Assembly (NCBI GenBank): GCA_025060715.1
Contig: JANXBG010000009.1
Location: 1 to 56,725 of the forward strand
Source of the DNA: Caldifarciminota bacterium
GTDB lineage: Bacteria > Hydrothermota > Tepidihabitantia > Tepidihabitantales > DTDR01
Reading direction: 5' to 3'
DNA length: 56,725 nt
Below the pieces are notes generated by a model that saw only the letters and a list, made by a program, of their open reading frames with translations, did not search any database and was not told where the DNA came from. Both the position numbers and the translations under genes were made by a program. Shown one piece after another: positions 8,173 through 16,426 of this stretch; within the stretch, counting starts at the first letter, position 1, and each line of letters starts with the position of its first letter.

Positions 8173-8733
8173 ATGTTTTTTAAGAAAGAGAGAAGTATTT
8201 TGATTGATATTAAAAGCTTAGAAGATCCAAGGATTTTAAACTTTTTGAAGTTAAAAATTTTTGATGGAAATATTTTGGTATTGGAAAATACTTTAGAGAT
8301 TAGTGAGAAAAGTTTGATTTCTGAAAATTTGGAAAAATTGAAAGCCCTCTTCGGCAAAAAATTAAAAATTATAAAAGGAAAATTTAATAAGGAAAAAATT
8401 TATCAGTTGGCTAAAAGAGATAATAGTATAATTTTAACAACCAATCCAACTCTAAAAGATGAGGAAGGGAAAGTTACGGTAATTACAATTGATGATATCT
8501 ACTCAGCGGTCAAACCGGTATTTTTGGCTGGCTCAATTATTACTGTTAAAATAATGAAAAAAGGAAAAGATGCTGATGAAGGAATTGGATATTTAGATGG
8601 TGGAATAAAAGTAGTTGTTGATGGTGGTGCTCGGTATGTTGGTAAAGAATTGGAATGTGAAGTTATTGGGACAATGGAGACACAGATTGGTAAAGTAGTT
8701 TTTGCCAAAATAAAATATAAAGAAATAAAATAA
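8173..8733 (+). CDS. TRAM-domain protein with a degenerate PIN-like N-terminus (YacL/PilT-N type)
   Basis: A 186-aa protein. The C-terminal part (about residues 110-186: AVKPVFLAGSIITVKIMKKG, DEGIGYLDGGIKVVVDGGARYVGKEL, VVFAKI) matches the TRAM nucleic-acid-binding end of YacL-type PIN-TRAM proteins. The N-terminal 105 residues occupy the place of the PIN nuclease. An early Asp (LIDIKSLEDPRI) and a Glu (LVLENTLEIS) may correspond to catalytic positions, but the later acidic residue of the ..TND.NL motif is replaced (LTTNPTLK). Nuclease activity is therefore doubtful. The gene lacks the N-terminal membrane helices of YacL. It starts 3 bases after radA with GGGAGGTGAGAT as ribosome-binding site. 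Confidence 0.75.
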   Translation: MFFKKERSILIDIKSLEDPRILNFLKLKIFDGNILVLENTLEISEKSLISENLEKLKALFGKKLKIIKGKFNKEKIYQLAKRDNSIILTTNPTLKDEEGKVTVITIDDIYSAVKPVFLAGSIITVKIMKKGKDADEGIGYLDGGIKVVVDGGARYVGKELECEVIGTMETQIGKVVFAKIKYKEIK

Positions 8734-8761
8734 TTGACATTATATAAAAAATGATTATCAT
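8734..8761 (+). promoter_or_regulatory. Sigma-70-type promoter for the PQQ-propeller lipoprotein
   Basis: TTGACA (8734-8739), a 16-bp spacer and TATCAT (8756-8761) lie in the 63-base gap. This would give a leader of about 28 bases that contains a GGGGG Shine-Dalgarno before the ATG, unlike the leaderless operons elsewhere in the window. Confidence 0.5.
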
Positions 8762-8796
8762 TAAAACAATGATTTTTAATTTAACTGGGGGTTATT

Positions 8797-10578
8797 ATGA
8801 ATAAGAAGATAACTATTTTTTTTATTTTTCTAATTTTAATCTCTTTTATCACCTGTAAGAGAAATAAACCACCAGAAACTCCTACAGTTGTTGGACCAAC
8901 AAAAGTTGGCGTAGGTGCTCACGCAGAGTATAAGGCGGTAGCCACTGATCCTAATAAAGATGATGTTCGTTATCATTTTTCTTGGAATGGCCAAAGAGAA
9001 ACTACGGATTTTTATAAATCCGGAGATACTGGAAAAGTAACAATTACTTTTGAAAAGGCAGATACCTATTTATTAAAAGTTCAGGCAGAAGATATAAAAG
9101 GTACGTTCTCAGAGGAATGTTCATTAACAATTGAGGTGGTTACAAATCAAAAACCTCAGCGTCCTACCTTAACCGGACCATCCAGTGGTTTAATTAATAA
9201 GAAATATAGCTTTACTGCTCAGACTACCGATCCTGACAATGATAGTATTCGTTATAAATTTATTTGGGGTAATGGTCAAGAGAAAATTACTGATTGGGTA
9301 GCAAGTGGTACTCCGGTGACTGAGTCAATAAGTTATAGTGATACGGGAGTTTATGTAATAAAAGTAGTAGCTCAAGATAACAAATATGTTTGGTCAGACA
9401 CTTCTGATGAAATTCGTTTTGAAGTGAAAAAAGAGTTAACAGCCGGAGATATCCTTTTTATATTTTCAGCAGAAGAAGAAATTATTAGCTCACCAGCAAT
9501 TACTATTTATGGTGGAGATACCTTAGTAATTTTTGGTGATAATGGTGGAAATATTTATGCAATAGATGCAAGTAGTGGAGCTTTACGATATCGGGGAAAT
9601 GCACTTCCCGGCGATGATTTAGCATCTTCACCGGTAATAGGGCCCGATGGAGTTATATATGTTGGAGGCGCTGGTGAAGGAAGAGTGTATGCTTTTAATC
9701 CTAATCTTACAAGAAAATGGGTGTATCCAGAAAGTGCTCAAGCGGGTTTGGGTTCAATTAGTGGAACACCAGTAATTTCCGCTGATGGAAATAAATTATT
9801 TATTGGTTCAGATAATGAAACGCTCTATTGTTTATCCACAGCGAACGGTCAGGTTTTATGGAAATTTAAAGCGAAGGGAAGTATTGAAGGTTCGTGCATA
9901 ATGGATAACGAAGGAAATATCTATTTCGGAGAAAATGATAGTGGTTATTTTTATAAGTTAAGTCCTAATGGTGAGGTTCGTTGGGAAATTTACCTTGGTG
10001 ACCCCATTTATGGACAAGGTGCAATTAATAATAATTTAGTTTATGTGGCGGTAATGGGAAAAATTTATGGAATTTCTTTGGATGGTCGAATTCTTTACCG
10101 AGCTTCTTTTACTGATACCACTGTCGAAGTATATGGTGGCCCAGTAATTGGTTGGGATGGAAAGGTGATAGTGGCTACTGAAGAAGGATATATTGAGGTC
10201 TTTGAACCAGATTTAACAAAAATTTATAGTTATCAAAAAACTCCATCCTTAAAATCAACCCCTTGTCTTGCTGGTACTGAAGAAAAAGTCCTCTATATTA
10301 ATAATGATGGTGATCGTTTATATGCTATTAATCCATTAACTGAAAATGGTGCCGAATATTTTCCTTCAGTAAGTCTCACTCCTCCCTCTTTTGTTAAAAA
10401 ATTACAACCTGATTTTATAAGTTCGCCAGTAGTAGGAAATAATGGTATTGTGTATGTCGCTAATGGGGAATATTTATTTGCGATTGTTGGCTATAAACAA
10501 CTACCATTAGCAAACACTGCTTGGCCGATGTTCCAACACGACCCCAAACATACTGGTCGAGCGGGTGGTAAAAGATAA
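8797..10578 (+). CDS. Lipoprotein with two PKD/Ig-like domains and a PQQ-type beta-propeller
   Basis: A 593-aa exported protein of unknown ligand. The signal sequence ends at a lipobox-like SFITC (Cys20). Two Ig/PKD-like domains follow (about 25-115 and 120-212), each opening with PP/QKP..P.L.GP and containing DPN/DPDND..RY.F.W. From about residue 220 to the end is a PQQ-like beta-propeller with repeated blades of the type GNIYAIDASSGALRYRG, GRVYAFNPNLTRKWVYP, TLYCLSTANGQVLWKFK and GYFYKLSPNGEVRWEIY. The end AWPMFQHDPKHTG is the typical closing strand of such propellers. They usually act in surface assembly or binding; enzyme activity is not implied. A strong terminator follows. Confidence 0.85.
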   Translation: MNKKITIFFIFLILISFITCKRNKPPETPTVVGPTKVGVGAHAEYKAVATDPNKDDVRYHFSWNGQRETTDFYKSGDTGKVTITFEKADTYLLKVQAEDIKGTFSEECSLTIEVVTNQKPQRPTLTGPSSGLINKKYSFTAQTTDPDNDSIRYKFIWGNGQEKITDWVASGTPVTESISYSDTGVYVIKVVAQDNKYVWSDTSDEIRFEVKKELTAGDILFIFSAEEEIISSPAITIYGGDTLVIFGDNGGNIYAIDASSGALRYRGNALPGDDLASSPVIGPDGVIYVGGAGEGRVYAFNPNLTRKWVYPESAQAGLGSISGTPVISADGNKLFIGSDNETLYCLSTANGQVLWKFKAKGSIEGSCIMDNEGNIYFGENDSGYFYKLSPNGEVRWEIYLGDPIYGQGAINNNLVYVAVMGKIYGISLDGRILYRASFTDTTVEVYGGPVIGWDGKVIVATEEGYIEVFEPDLTKIYSYQKTPSLKSTPCLAGTEEKVLYINNDGDRLYAINPLTENGAEYFPSVSLTPPSFVKKLQPDFISSPVVGNNGIVYVANGEYLFAIVGYKQLPLANTAWPMFQHDPKHTGRAGGKR

Positions 10579-10598
10579 AAATTAAGGATAAAAGAGAG

Positions 10599-10633
10599 GG
10601 CGGATGGAAAAAATTAATTCCATCCGCCTTTTT
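10599..10633 (+). terminator. Rho-independent terminator
   Basis: An 11-bp perfect stem, GGCGGATGGAA/TTCCATCCGCC, with a short A/T loop is followed by TTTTT. It ends only 5 bases before the start codon of the next gene. Confidence 0.92.
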
Positions 10634-10638
10634 AATTT

Positions 10639-12207
10639 ATGAAAATATTTGTTTTAATCTCTCTTTTTTCTTTCACCCTTCTTTTTCCTTTCTCTTTTGT
10701 TGTTTTAGGAGACAGAACAGGTGGGGCTAAAGATGAGATATTTAAACAAATAATAGAAGAGATCAAAATTTTAAAGCCAAATTTTGTAATTACTACGGGT
10801 GACTTAATAGAAGGTAACAAAAAAGATAGTTTAGCAATCATAAAAGAATGGGAAAAGGTTTTAAAAATGCTAAAAGAAACTGACACAAAAATTTATTTTA
10901 CCCCTGGAAACCATGATATTTATTCAGAACTGTCAGAAAAAATCTATCTTTCTCTTATTGGCAAAACTTATTATTCTTTTTCCTATGAGAATGCCCATTT
11001 TATTGTAATTGATAATTCCCGATACAATTCTTATTATCAAATGCCAAAAAATATGATTGATTGGTTAGAGAGGGATTTGCAACTTCATAAAAAATATCGG
11101 TGGAAGTTTGTTTTTATGCATCGTCCTTTTTGGCGTTATGAATATGAAAAAAATAAATTAAAAGACTTTCCCCTTCACCAAATTTTTAAAAAATACCAAG
11201 TTAATTATGTCTTTTCTGGACATGACCATTTTTATGCTTATCTTTTTTATGATAGCATTCACTATTTTCAAGTTGGTCCTTCTGGTTCAAGATATAAAAT
11301 TTATTTTGATGAAAAAGAAGGGGCTTTTCAAAATTATTTATTTTGTAAAGTAGAAAAAAATCAAGTCTCCATTGCGGTAATTAAGCCTGGTTCAATTTTT
11401 CCTAAAGAAAAAATTATTTTAGAAGAGATTATTTCAAAAGAGAGATTTAAAAAAGAGGGAATAAGTTTAACCCCTTTAATAATCAGTGAAGAAAAAGAAG
11501 AAGATACAATTACTCTCTATCTTACCAACCCTTTAAATAAAAAATTAAGGGGTAATTTTCTTTGGCAGTTCTCTTCCGAAGATTATCTATTTGATACAGA
11601 GAAAGGAAGTTTTGTTTTAGAAGAAAAAGGTAAAGGAAGCTATTCTTTTATTGTTAAAATAAGAAAACCTCAACAAATTTATCCGCTACCAAAGATTTAT
11701 TTATTTATTAATAATGAAGATAAAAAAGATAGTTTAACTTTTATTTTGCCTATAAAAAAAGAGATAAAACTTAAAGATGGTGAGTTTTATCAATTAGAAG
11801 AATTTGGTAAAGAGGATGGGACTAAAGCCCCTTTGAAAAATAAAATTATTATCAGCTACGATAAACCAAATCTCTATCTCAATTATTCTTCTGAGGAGAC
11901 TTACCAATTAGATTCTCTATTTTTTTATTTTGCTAAAAATAAAGATTCTATTTTAGAAGTTAAAGTTACTAAAGAAGAAAAATTTATTTTTTCCCAAATT
12001 CGTGTTTTTCAAAATGAAATAAAAAGGTTTCAACAGAGGAAAAAAGAAGGAAAAGGAGAAATAAAAATAGGACTTGAAGAAATTTTTTCCAATGATTATA
12101 TTTATTTTAATATTAAACTTCATAAAGAAAACGAGATATTTTATTTAAAAGTCCCTTTTGATTTTAATATTGAAGATTGGTATAAAATAGATTTTATTGA
12201 CAAATGA
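10639..12207 (+). CDS. Secreted calcineurin-like metallophosphoesterase
   Basis: A 522-aa protein with a signal peptide (MKIFVLISLFSFTLLFPFS). The two-metal phosphoesterase motifs are in order: VVLGDRTGG (GD-R), TTGDLIEG (GD), TPGNHDIY (GNHD), FVFMHRPFW (H) and FSGHDHFYAY (GHDH), covering residues about 22-200. The C-terminal 300 residues form beta-rich, probably Ig-like, surface-type domains with no recognised name. It probably acts outside the cytoplasmic membrane on a phosphoester not identifiable from sequence. The gene begins immediately after a strong terminator and no convincing promoter or ribosome-binding site is visible, so how it is expressed is unclear. Confidence 0.85.
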   Translation: MKIFVLISLFSFTLLFPFSFVVLGDRTGGAKDEIFKQIIEEIKILKPNFVITTGDLIEGNKKDSLAIIKEWEKVLKMLKETDTKIYFTPGNHDIYSELSEKIYLSLIGKTYYSFSYENAHFIVIDNSRYNSYYQMPKNMIDWLERDLQLHKKYRWKFVFMHRPFWRYEYEKNKLKDFPLHQIFKKYQVNYVFSGHDHFYAYLFYDSIHYFQVGPSGSRYKIYFDEKEGAFQNYLFCKVEKNQVSIAVIKPGSIFPKEKIILEEIISKERFKKEGISLTPLIISEEKEEDTITLYLTNPLNKKLRGNFLWQFSSEDYLFDTEKGSFVLEEKGKGSYSFIVKIRKPQQIYPLPKIYLFINNEDKKDSLTFILPIKKEIKLKDGEFYQLEEFGKEDGTKAPLKNKIIISYDKPNLYLNYSSEETYQLDSLFFYFAKNKDSILEVKVTKEEKFIFSQIRVFQNEIKRFQQRKKEGKGEIKIGLEEIFSNDYIYFNIKLHKENEIFYLKVPFDFNIEDWYKIDFIDK

Positions 12208-12224
12208 ATTTGGTTTATTATAAT
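12197..12224 (+). promoter_or_regulatory. Perfect-consensus sigma-70 promoter, leaderless
   Basis: TTGACA (12197-12202), a 16-bp spacer and TATAAT (12219-12224), with the -10 box ending 5 bases before the ATG at 12230. The -35 box overlaps the last codons of the metallophosphoesterase gene. Transcription would start on or next to the A of the start codon; no Shine-Dalgarno is present. Confidence 0.8.
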
Positions 12225-12229
12225 AAGAT

Positions 12230-13762
12230 ATGTTTTTTTTGTTTGTATTAATCTTTTTAAATCTGAATTCTCAAGTAGATTCGGTAATCATTTATCCTGA
12301 TTATGCGATAGTTTTTCGTAAAGCGAAGGTGTTTTTAGAAAAAAGAGAGAAGTTAACTTTTAAAAACCTTTCCTGGTTTTTGGAGGATAATTCTGTAAGA
12401 ATTAGAAGTGAAAACTTAAAAATTGGTGAGGTTTTTATTAAAAAAACCTATTTAGAAGAACCGCCTTTAAGAGTAAAAGAATTAGAAAAGAAAATTAAAG
12501 AGTTTGAGAAAAAAATCCAAGCTTTTGAAAATGAAAAACTGATAATAAAATCCAAAGAAGAATTTTTGTTATCAATAAAATTGGTTTCACCCGAAATAAT
12601 TTCAAAAGAGCTATTGACAGGAAAAATCTCGCCAGAAAGTTGGGAAAGGGCATTAGATTTTTTATCAGAGAAATTAGCTCATTTAAAAGAAAGAAGTTTA
12701 ATTATTGAAGATTCAATTAAGGAATATAAAAAGCAATTAGAAGCATTGAAAAAAGAGTTAGAAGATATAAAAGCAATGATTGAAAATAAAAAAGAAATAA
12801 GTTTTGAATTAATTCCGGAAAAAAGCGGTGAATATGAGATTGAATTAAGTTATAATATAAGTAACGCCTGTTCTTTTATTCCCTATTATGAAATAAAAGC
12901 CGATGAGAATTCTGTTAACTTAAATTATTATGTAAAAATTAGACAAAAAACAGGTGAAGATTGGGAAAATACGAGAGTGGTTTTAAACACAGCTAAAATT
13001 TTGCCCTTGGTTACAATACCAGAATTAAGTCCTTATTATGTATCTTTTGAAACCCCTCCTCCTATGACAGTAAAAGCAGAAGAATTTCTTCGTACTGAAA
13101 AAACTGAGGTCCCTCTTATGAAAGAGGAGACAAAAATATTAGAAACAGGAATTTCTTTGGAATATATCTTACCAACAAGGATAAGTTTGAAAAGTGGAGA
13201 GGAAAAAAAGTTTTTCTTAAAGGGATTAAATCTACCAGCAGAATTTGAATATTTTGTCTATCCCCGAAAAGATAATAATGCTTATTTACAAGCAAAAATT
13301 TTCAATAATTCAGAAATGGTTTTTTTAAGTGGTGAAGCGGCTACTTATATAAAAAATAATTACACCGGAAAAACTGTTATAAAAACTGTTTCACCAAAGG
13401 AGACTTTAACTATTGGTTTGGGTATTGATGAGAGAATAAAAGTAGAAAGAAAATTGGTAAAATTTTTTATAAAAAGGGAAGGGGTAATTGATAGAAAAGA
13501 GAAACAAGAATTTACCTATGAGACAAAGATTGAGAATTATTCTGGTAAAGAAAGAAAATTAAAAATAATTGAACAGATACCAATTTCTCAAATAGAGGAA
13601 ATAAAAGTAAAATTAATAAAAATTGATCCAAAACCCGATGCGACTGATGAGGATTTAAAAACCTTTACTTATTATAAAAATTTAAAGCCTAATGAAAAAT
13701 TTATAATAAATCTTTCTTATTTTATAGAATATCCTATTGATAAAAAAATTATCTTTTATTAA
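12230..13762 (+). CDS. DUF4139/MuiA family protein
   Basis: A 510-aa protein of the mucoidy-inhibitor A (DUF4140-DUF4139) type; function unknown. The first 15 residues look like a short signal peptide. The DUF4140-like start (VDSVIIYPDYAIVFRKAKVFL) is followed by a long charged coiled coil at about residues 80-195 (runs of ELEKKIKEFEKKIQ and KKELEDIKAMIENK). The DUF4139 beta region begins around residue 200 with the typical YNISNACSFIPYYEIKAD, VKIRQKTGEDWENTRVVL and later ERKLKIIEQIP...IKV. The match is to domain order and typical motifs. It has its own leaderless promoter, so it forms a separate transcription unit. Confidence 0.82.
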   Translation: MFFLFVLIFLNLNSQVDSVIIYPDYAIVFRKAKVFLEKREKLTFKNLSWFLEDNSVRIRSENLKIGEVFIKKTYLEEPPLRVKELEKKIKEFEKKIQAFENEKLIIKSKEEFLLSIKLVSPEIISKELLTGKISPESWERALDFLSEKLAHLKERSLIIEDSIKEYKKQLEALKKELEDIKAMIENKKEISFELIPEKSGEYEIELSYNISNACSFIPYYEIKADENSVNLNYYVKIRQKTGEDWENTRVVLNTAKILPLVTIPELSPYYVSFETPPPMTVKAEEFLRTEKTEVPLMKEETKILETGISLEYILPTRISLKSGEEKKFFLKGLNLPAEFEYFVYPRKDNNAYLQAKIFNNSEMVFLSGEAATYIKNNYTGKTVIKTVSPKETLTIGLGIDERIKVERKLVKFFIKREGVIDRKEKQEFTYETKIENYSGKERKLKIIEQIPISQIEEIKVKLIKIDPKPDATDEDLKTFTYYKNLKPNEKFIINLSYFIEYPIDKKIIFY

Positions 13763-14029
13763 TTTAACAATTGGGATAGGAATTGTCTACTATATTAACT
13801 TTTGTGTAGTTTTATTGAGGTAATTTAAAGAATAATAAAATTATTGATAATTGAAAACTTATATAGGTAAGGAGATATTCCTATTATTATATGGTAGTTG
13901 GTTAAGAAGGTGATGTAAAGAAATAGCAAAAAGGATTTTATATTAAAAATTTCTTTCGCATCCACTATATATTCTCTTAAACTTCTACTTTTTAAGTTGA
14001 CTTTATTTGATAATTTTTTATAATTTTCT
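13763..14029 (+). other. Intergenic region before the Lon-like gene
   Basis: Contains only the promoter at its right end and a weak 6-bp inverted repeat (ACAATT/AATTGT, about 13766-13785) that lacks a T tract. No gene or RNA is recognised. Confidence 0.5.
13997..14024 (+). promoter_or_regulatory. Sigma-70-type promoter, leaderless
   Basis: TTGACT (13997-14002), a 16-bp spacer and TATAAT (14019-14024), ending 5 bases before the ATG at 14030. There is no Shine-Dalgarno sequence. Confidence 0.78.
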
Positions 14030-16426
14030 ATGGAAAAATATAAGGTTCCTTATGAAAAATTAAGGCTTATTATTGATGAGAAGAAATTAGGTTTTTCTTC
14101 TACTAAAGAATTAGCTTGTTGTCAAGATATTATTGGTCAAACACGAGCGTTAGAAGCTTTGAAGCTTGGTTTGGAAATAAAAGCAAGTGGTTATAATATT
14201 TTTGTTACTGGGCCGGTTGGTACGGGCCGGACGACTACGGTAAAATATCTTTTAGAAACTTTAGAAAAGTCAATGGAAGCACCTCCCGATAAATGTTATG
14301 TAAATAATTTTAAAAATCCTGATCAACCCAAATTGATCATTTTGCCCGCTGGTTTAGGCAGAGTGTTTAAAAATAGTATGGATGAGTTGATTGAATATCT
14401 TAAAAGAAATATTCCTTTAGTTTTAGAAAGTGATAGTTATCAAAAAAAGCGGCAAATAATAATTGATGAATTTAAAGAGAAAAGCAATCGAATGGTTTTG
14501 GAGTTTGAGAAAAAAGTAGCAAAGGAAGGTTTTGCCTTGCAGCAACCAGCTCCGATGGTGAAGCCTGAAATTGTTTATGTAATGGATGGTAATCCGGTAA
14601 AAATTTCCGACCTTCTTTTTGCTGTGGAGGAAGGGAGGATATCTCGGGAAGAGTACGAAAAGATTAAAGAAAAGGCTCAAAATTTAACTGATGAGTTAAA
14701 TAATTTATTTAAAGAAATCCGAAATTTAGAAAAAGAGACAAGAGAAAAATTAAGTGATTTGGATAAAGAAACAGTAAAGCCAATTTTGGAAGAGAGGCTA
14801 AATGAGATCAAAGAGAAGTTAAAGAATGAGAAAGTGAATGAATATTTAAAAGAAGTGGAAGCGGCGATTTTAGAAGATTTAAATATTTTTAAAAAAGAAA
14901 AGAAAGAGGAAGAAGCTCCTTTTCCTTTTATGAGGGAGATTTTACCAGGAGATCCTTATTTAGAATTTCGGGTAAATCTTTTGGTTGATAATGCTGAAGA
15001 GATAGGGGCACCAATTATTTTTGAAAATACCCCTACTTTTAAAAATCTCTTTGGGACGATTGAAAAAGTTTGGGATGCCAGGGGACAATGGCGAACCGAT
15101 TTTACCAAAATAAAGGCTGGCTCGTTAGTAAAAGCCGATGGCGGATTTTTGGTTTTGAATGCCTTAGATGTTTTATTAGAAGGAACTTGGTATGCTTTGA
15201 AAAGATGTTTAAGGACAAGAAAAGTGGATATTACCGCCTATGACCCTTATTCTCTTTTTGGTGTTACTGCTTTAAAACCTGAGCCAATCGATATCAATGT
15301 GAAAGTGATTATGATTGGTGATGCTTTTTTATATACTTTATTAGCAACCTATGATGAGGATTTTAAAAAGATATTTAAGGTGAGAGCTGATTTTGATTGG
15401 ACAATGGATTTAAAAGAAGAAACAATAAGAGAGTATGCTAATGCTGTCCGGACAATTGTGGAAAAAGAAAATTTGAGACATTTTTCTGCTGGTGCAATTG
15501 CTAAATTGGTGGAATATGGAATAAGATTAGGAGGTAGAAAAAATAAACTTTCAACGAGATTTGGTATTATTACCGATATTCTAAAAGAAGCAAGTTATTG
15601 GGCCGAAAAAGAAAATTCTGAATTAGTTCTTGATAAACATGTGAAGAAAGCAATAGAAATGAGGGATTATCGGGCTAAATTAATTGAAGAAAAGATTCAA
15701 GAGATGATAGATGAGGGAGTTTTATTGATTGATACCGAAGGTTTGGTGGTTGGTCAGATTAATGGGCTTTCTGTTTATGATACGGGAGAATATATGTTTG
15801 GTAGACCAACAAGAATAACTGCGAAAACTTCTGTGGGAACAAAGGGAGTTATCAACATTGAAAGGGAAGCCCAGTTGTCAGGAAAAATCCATGATAAAGG
15901 GGTTTTGATTTTACAAGGTTATTTAAGGGATAAATATGCCCAAGAATTTCCGATTATTATGAGCGCTTCCATCTGTTTTGAGCAGAGCTATGGTGGAGTG
16001 GAAGGCGATTCAGCTTCTTCAGCAGAACTTTTTGCTTTATTATCTTCAATTGGTAATATTCCACTAAGACAAGATATTGCCGTAACAGGTTCAGTAAATC
16101 AGAAAGGCGAAATTCAGGCGATCGGCGGTGTTAATGAAAAAATAGAAGGTTTCTTTGAAGTCTGCAAAAGAAAAGGTCTCACTGGCACTCAAGGAGTGAT
16201 TATTCCTTATAGTAATATTGAGGATTTGATGCTTAAAGAAGAAGTTTGTGAAGCAGTAAAGAAAGGTCTTTTTCATATTTATGCTATTAAAACAGTTGAC
16301 GAAGGTATAGAGATTTTAACTGGAATGAAAGCCGAAGAGGTTCATAAGAGGGTAAAAGAAAGACTGAAGGAACTTGCCGAAAATTATAAAAGATTTGCTT
16401 CTGCCAAAGAAGAAGAGAAGGAATAA
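14030..16426 (+). CDS. Lon-like ATP-dependent protease (AAA_32 / LonB-like family)
   Basis: A 798-aa AAA+ serine protease of the Lon superfamily that lacks the LonA N-terminal substrate domain. Walker A is GPVGTGRTT (Arg in place of the usual Lys, as is common in this subfamily) near residue 62. A long coiled coil follows (about 130-300), then the second part of the AAA module (KADGGFLVLNALDVLLEG) and the proteolytic domain from about residue 560. The catalytic dyad is Ser661 in EGDSASSAE and Lys704 in GGVNEKIEG, 43 residues apart as in E. coli Lon. It degrades unfolded or regulatory proteins in the cytoplasm. It has its own leaderless promoter. Its stop codon abuts the stop of convergent pyrC with no gap. 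Confidence 0.92.
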   Translation: MEKYKVPYEKLRLIIDEKKLGFSSTKELACCQDIIGQTRALEALKLGLEIKASGYNIFVTGPVGTGRTTTVKYLLETLEKSMEAPPDKCYVNNFKNPDQPKLIILPAGLGRVFKNSMDELIEYLKRNIPLVLESDSYQKKRQIIIDEFKEKSNRMVLEFEKKVAKEGFALQQPAPMVKPEIVYVMDGNPVKISDLLFAVEEGRISREEYEKIKEKAQNLTDELNNLFKEIRNLEKETREKLSDLDKETVKPILEERLNEIKEKLKNEKVNEYLKEVEAAILEDLNIFKKEKKEEEAPFPFMREILPGDPYLEFRVNLLVDNAEEIGAPIIFENTPTFKNLFGTIEKVWDARGQWRTDFTKIKAGSLVKADGGFLVLNALDVLLEGTWYALKRCLRTRKVDITAYDPYSLFGVTALKPEPIDINVKVIMIGDAFLYTLLATYDEDFKKIFKVRADFDWTMDLKEETIREYANAVRTIVEKENLRHFSAGAIAKLVEYGIRLGGRKNKLSTRFGIITDILKEASYWAEKENSELVLDKHVKKAIEMRDYRAKLIEEKIQEMIDEGVLLIDTEGLVVGQINGLSVYDTGEYMFGRPTRITAKTSVGTKGVINIEREAQLSGKIHDKGVLILQGYLRDKYAQEFPIIMSASICFEQSYGGVEGDSASSAELFALLSSIGNIPLRQDIAVTGSVNQKGEIQAIGGVNEKIEGFFEVCKRKGLTGTQGVIIPYSNIEDLMLKEEVCEAVKKGLFHIYAIKTVDEGIEILTGMKAEEVHKRVKERLKELAENYKRFASAKEEEKE

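Noticed and set aside
13763-14029. Structured RNA or small gene in the gap before the Lon-like gene
   Set aside because: Only a weak 6-bp inverted repeat is present and no open frame has a start with a ribosome-binding site.
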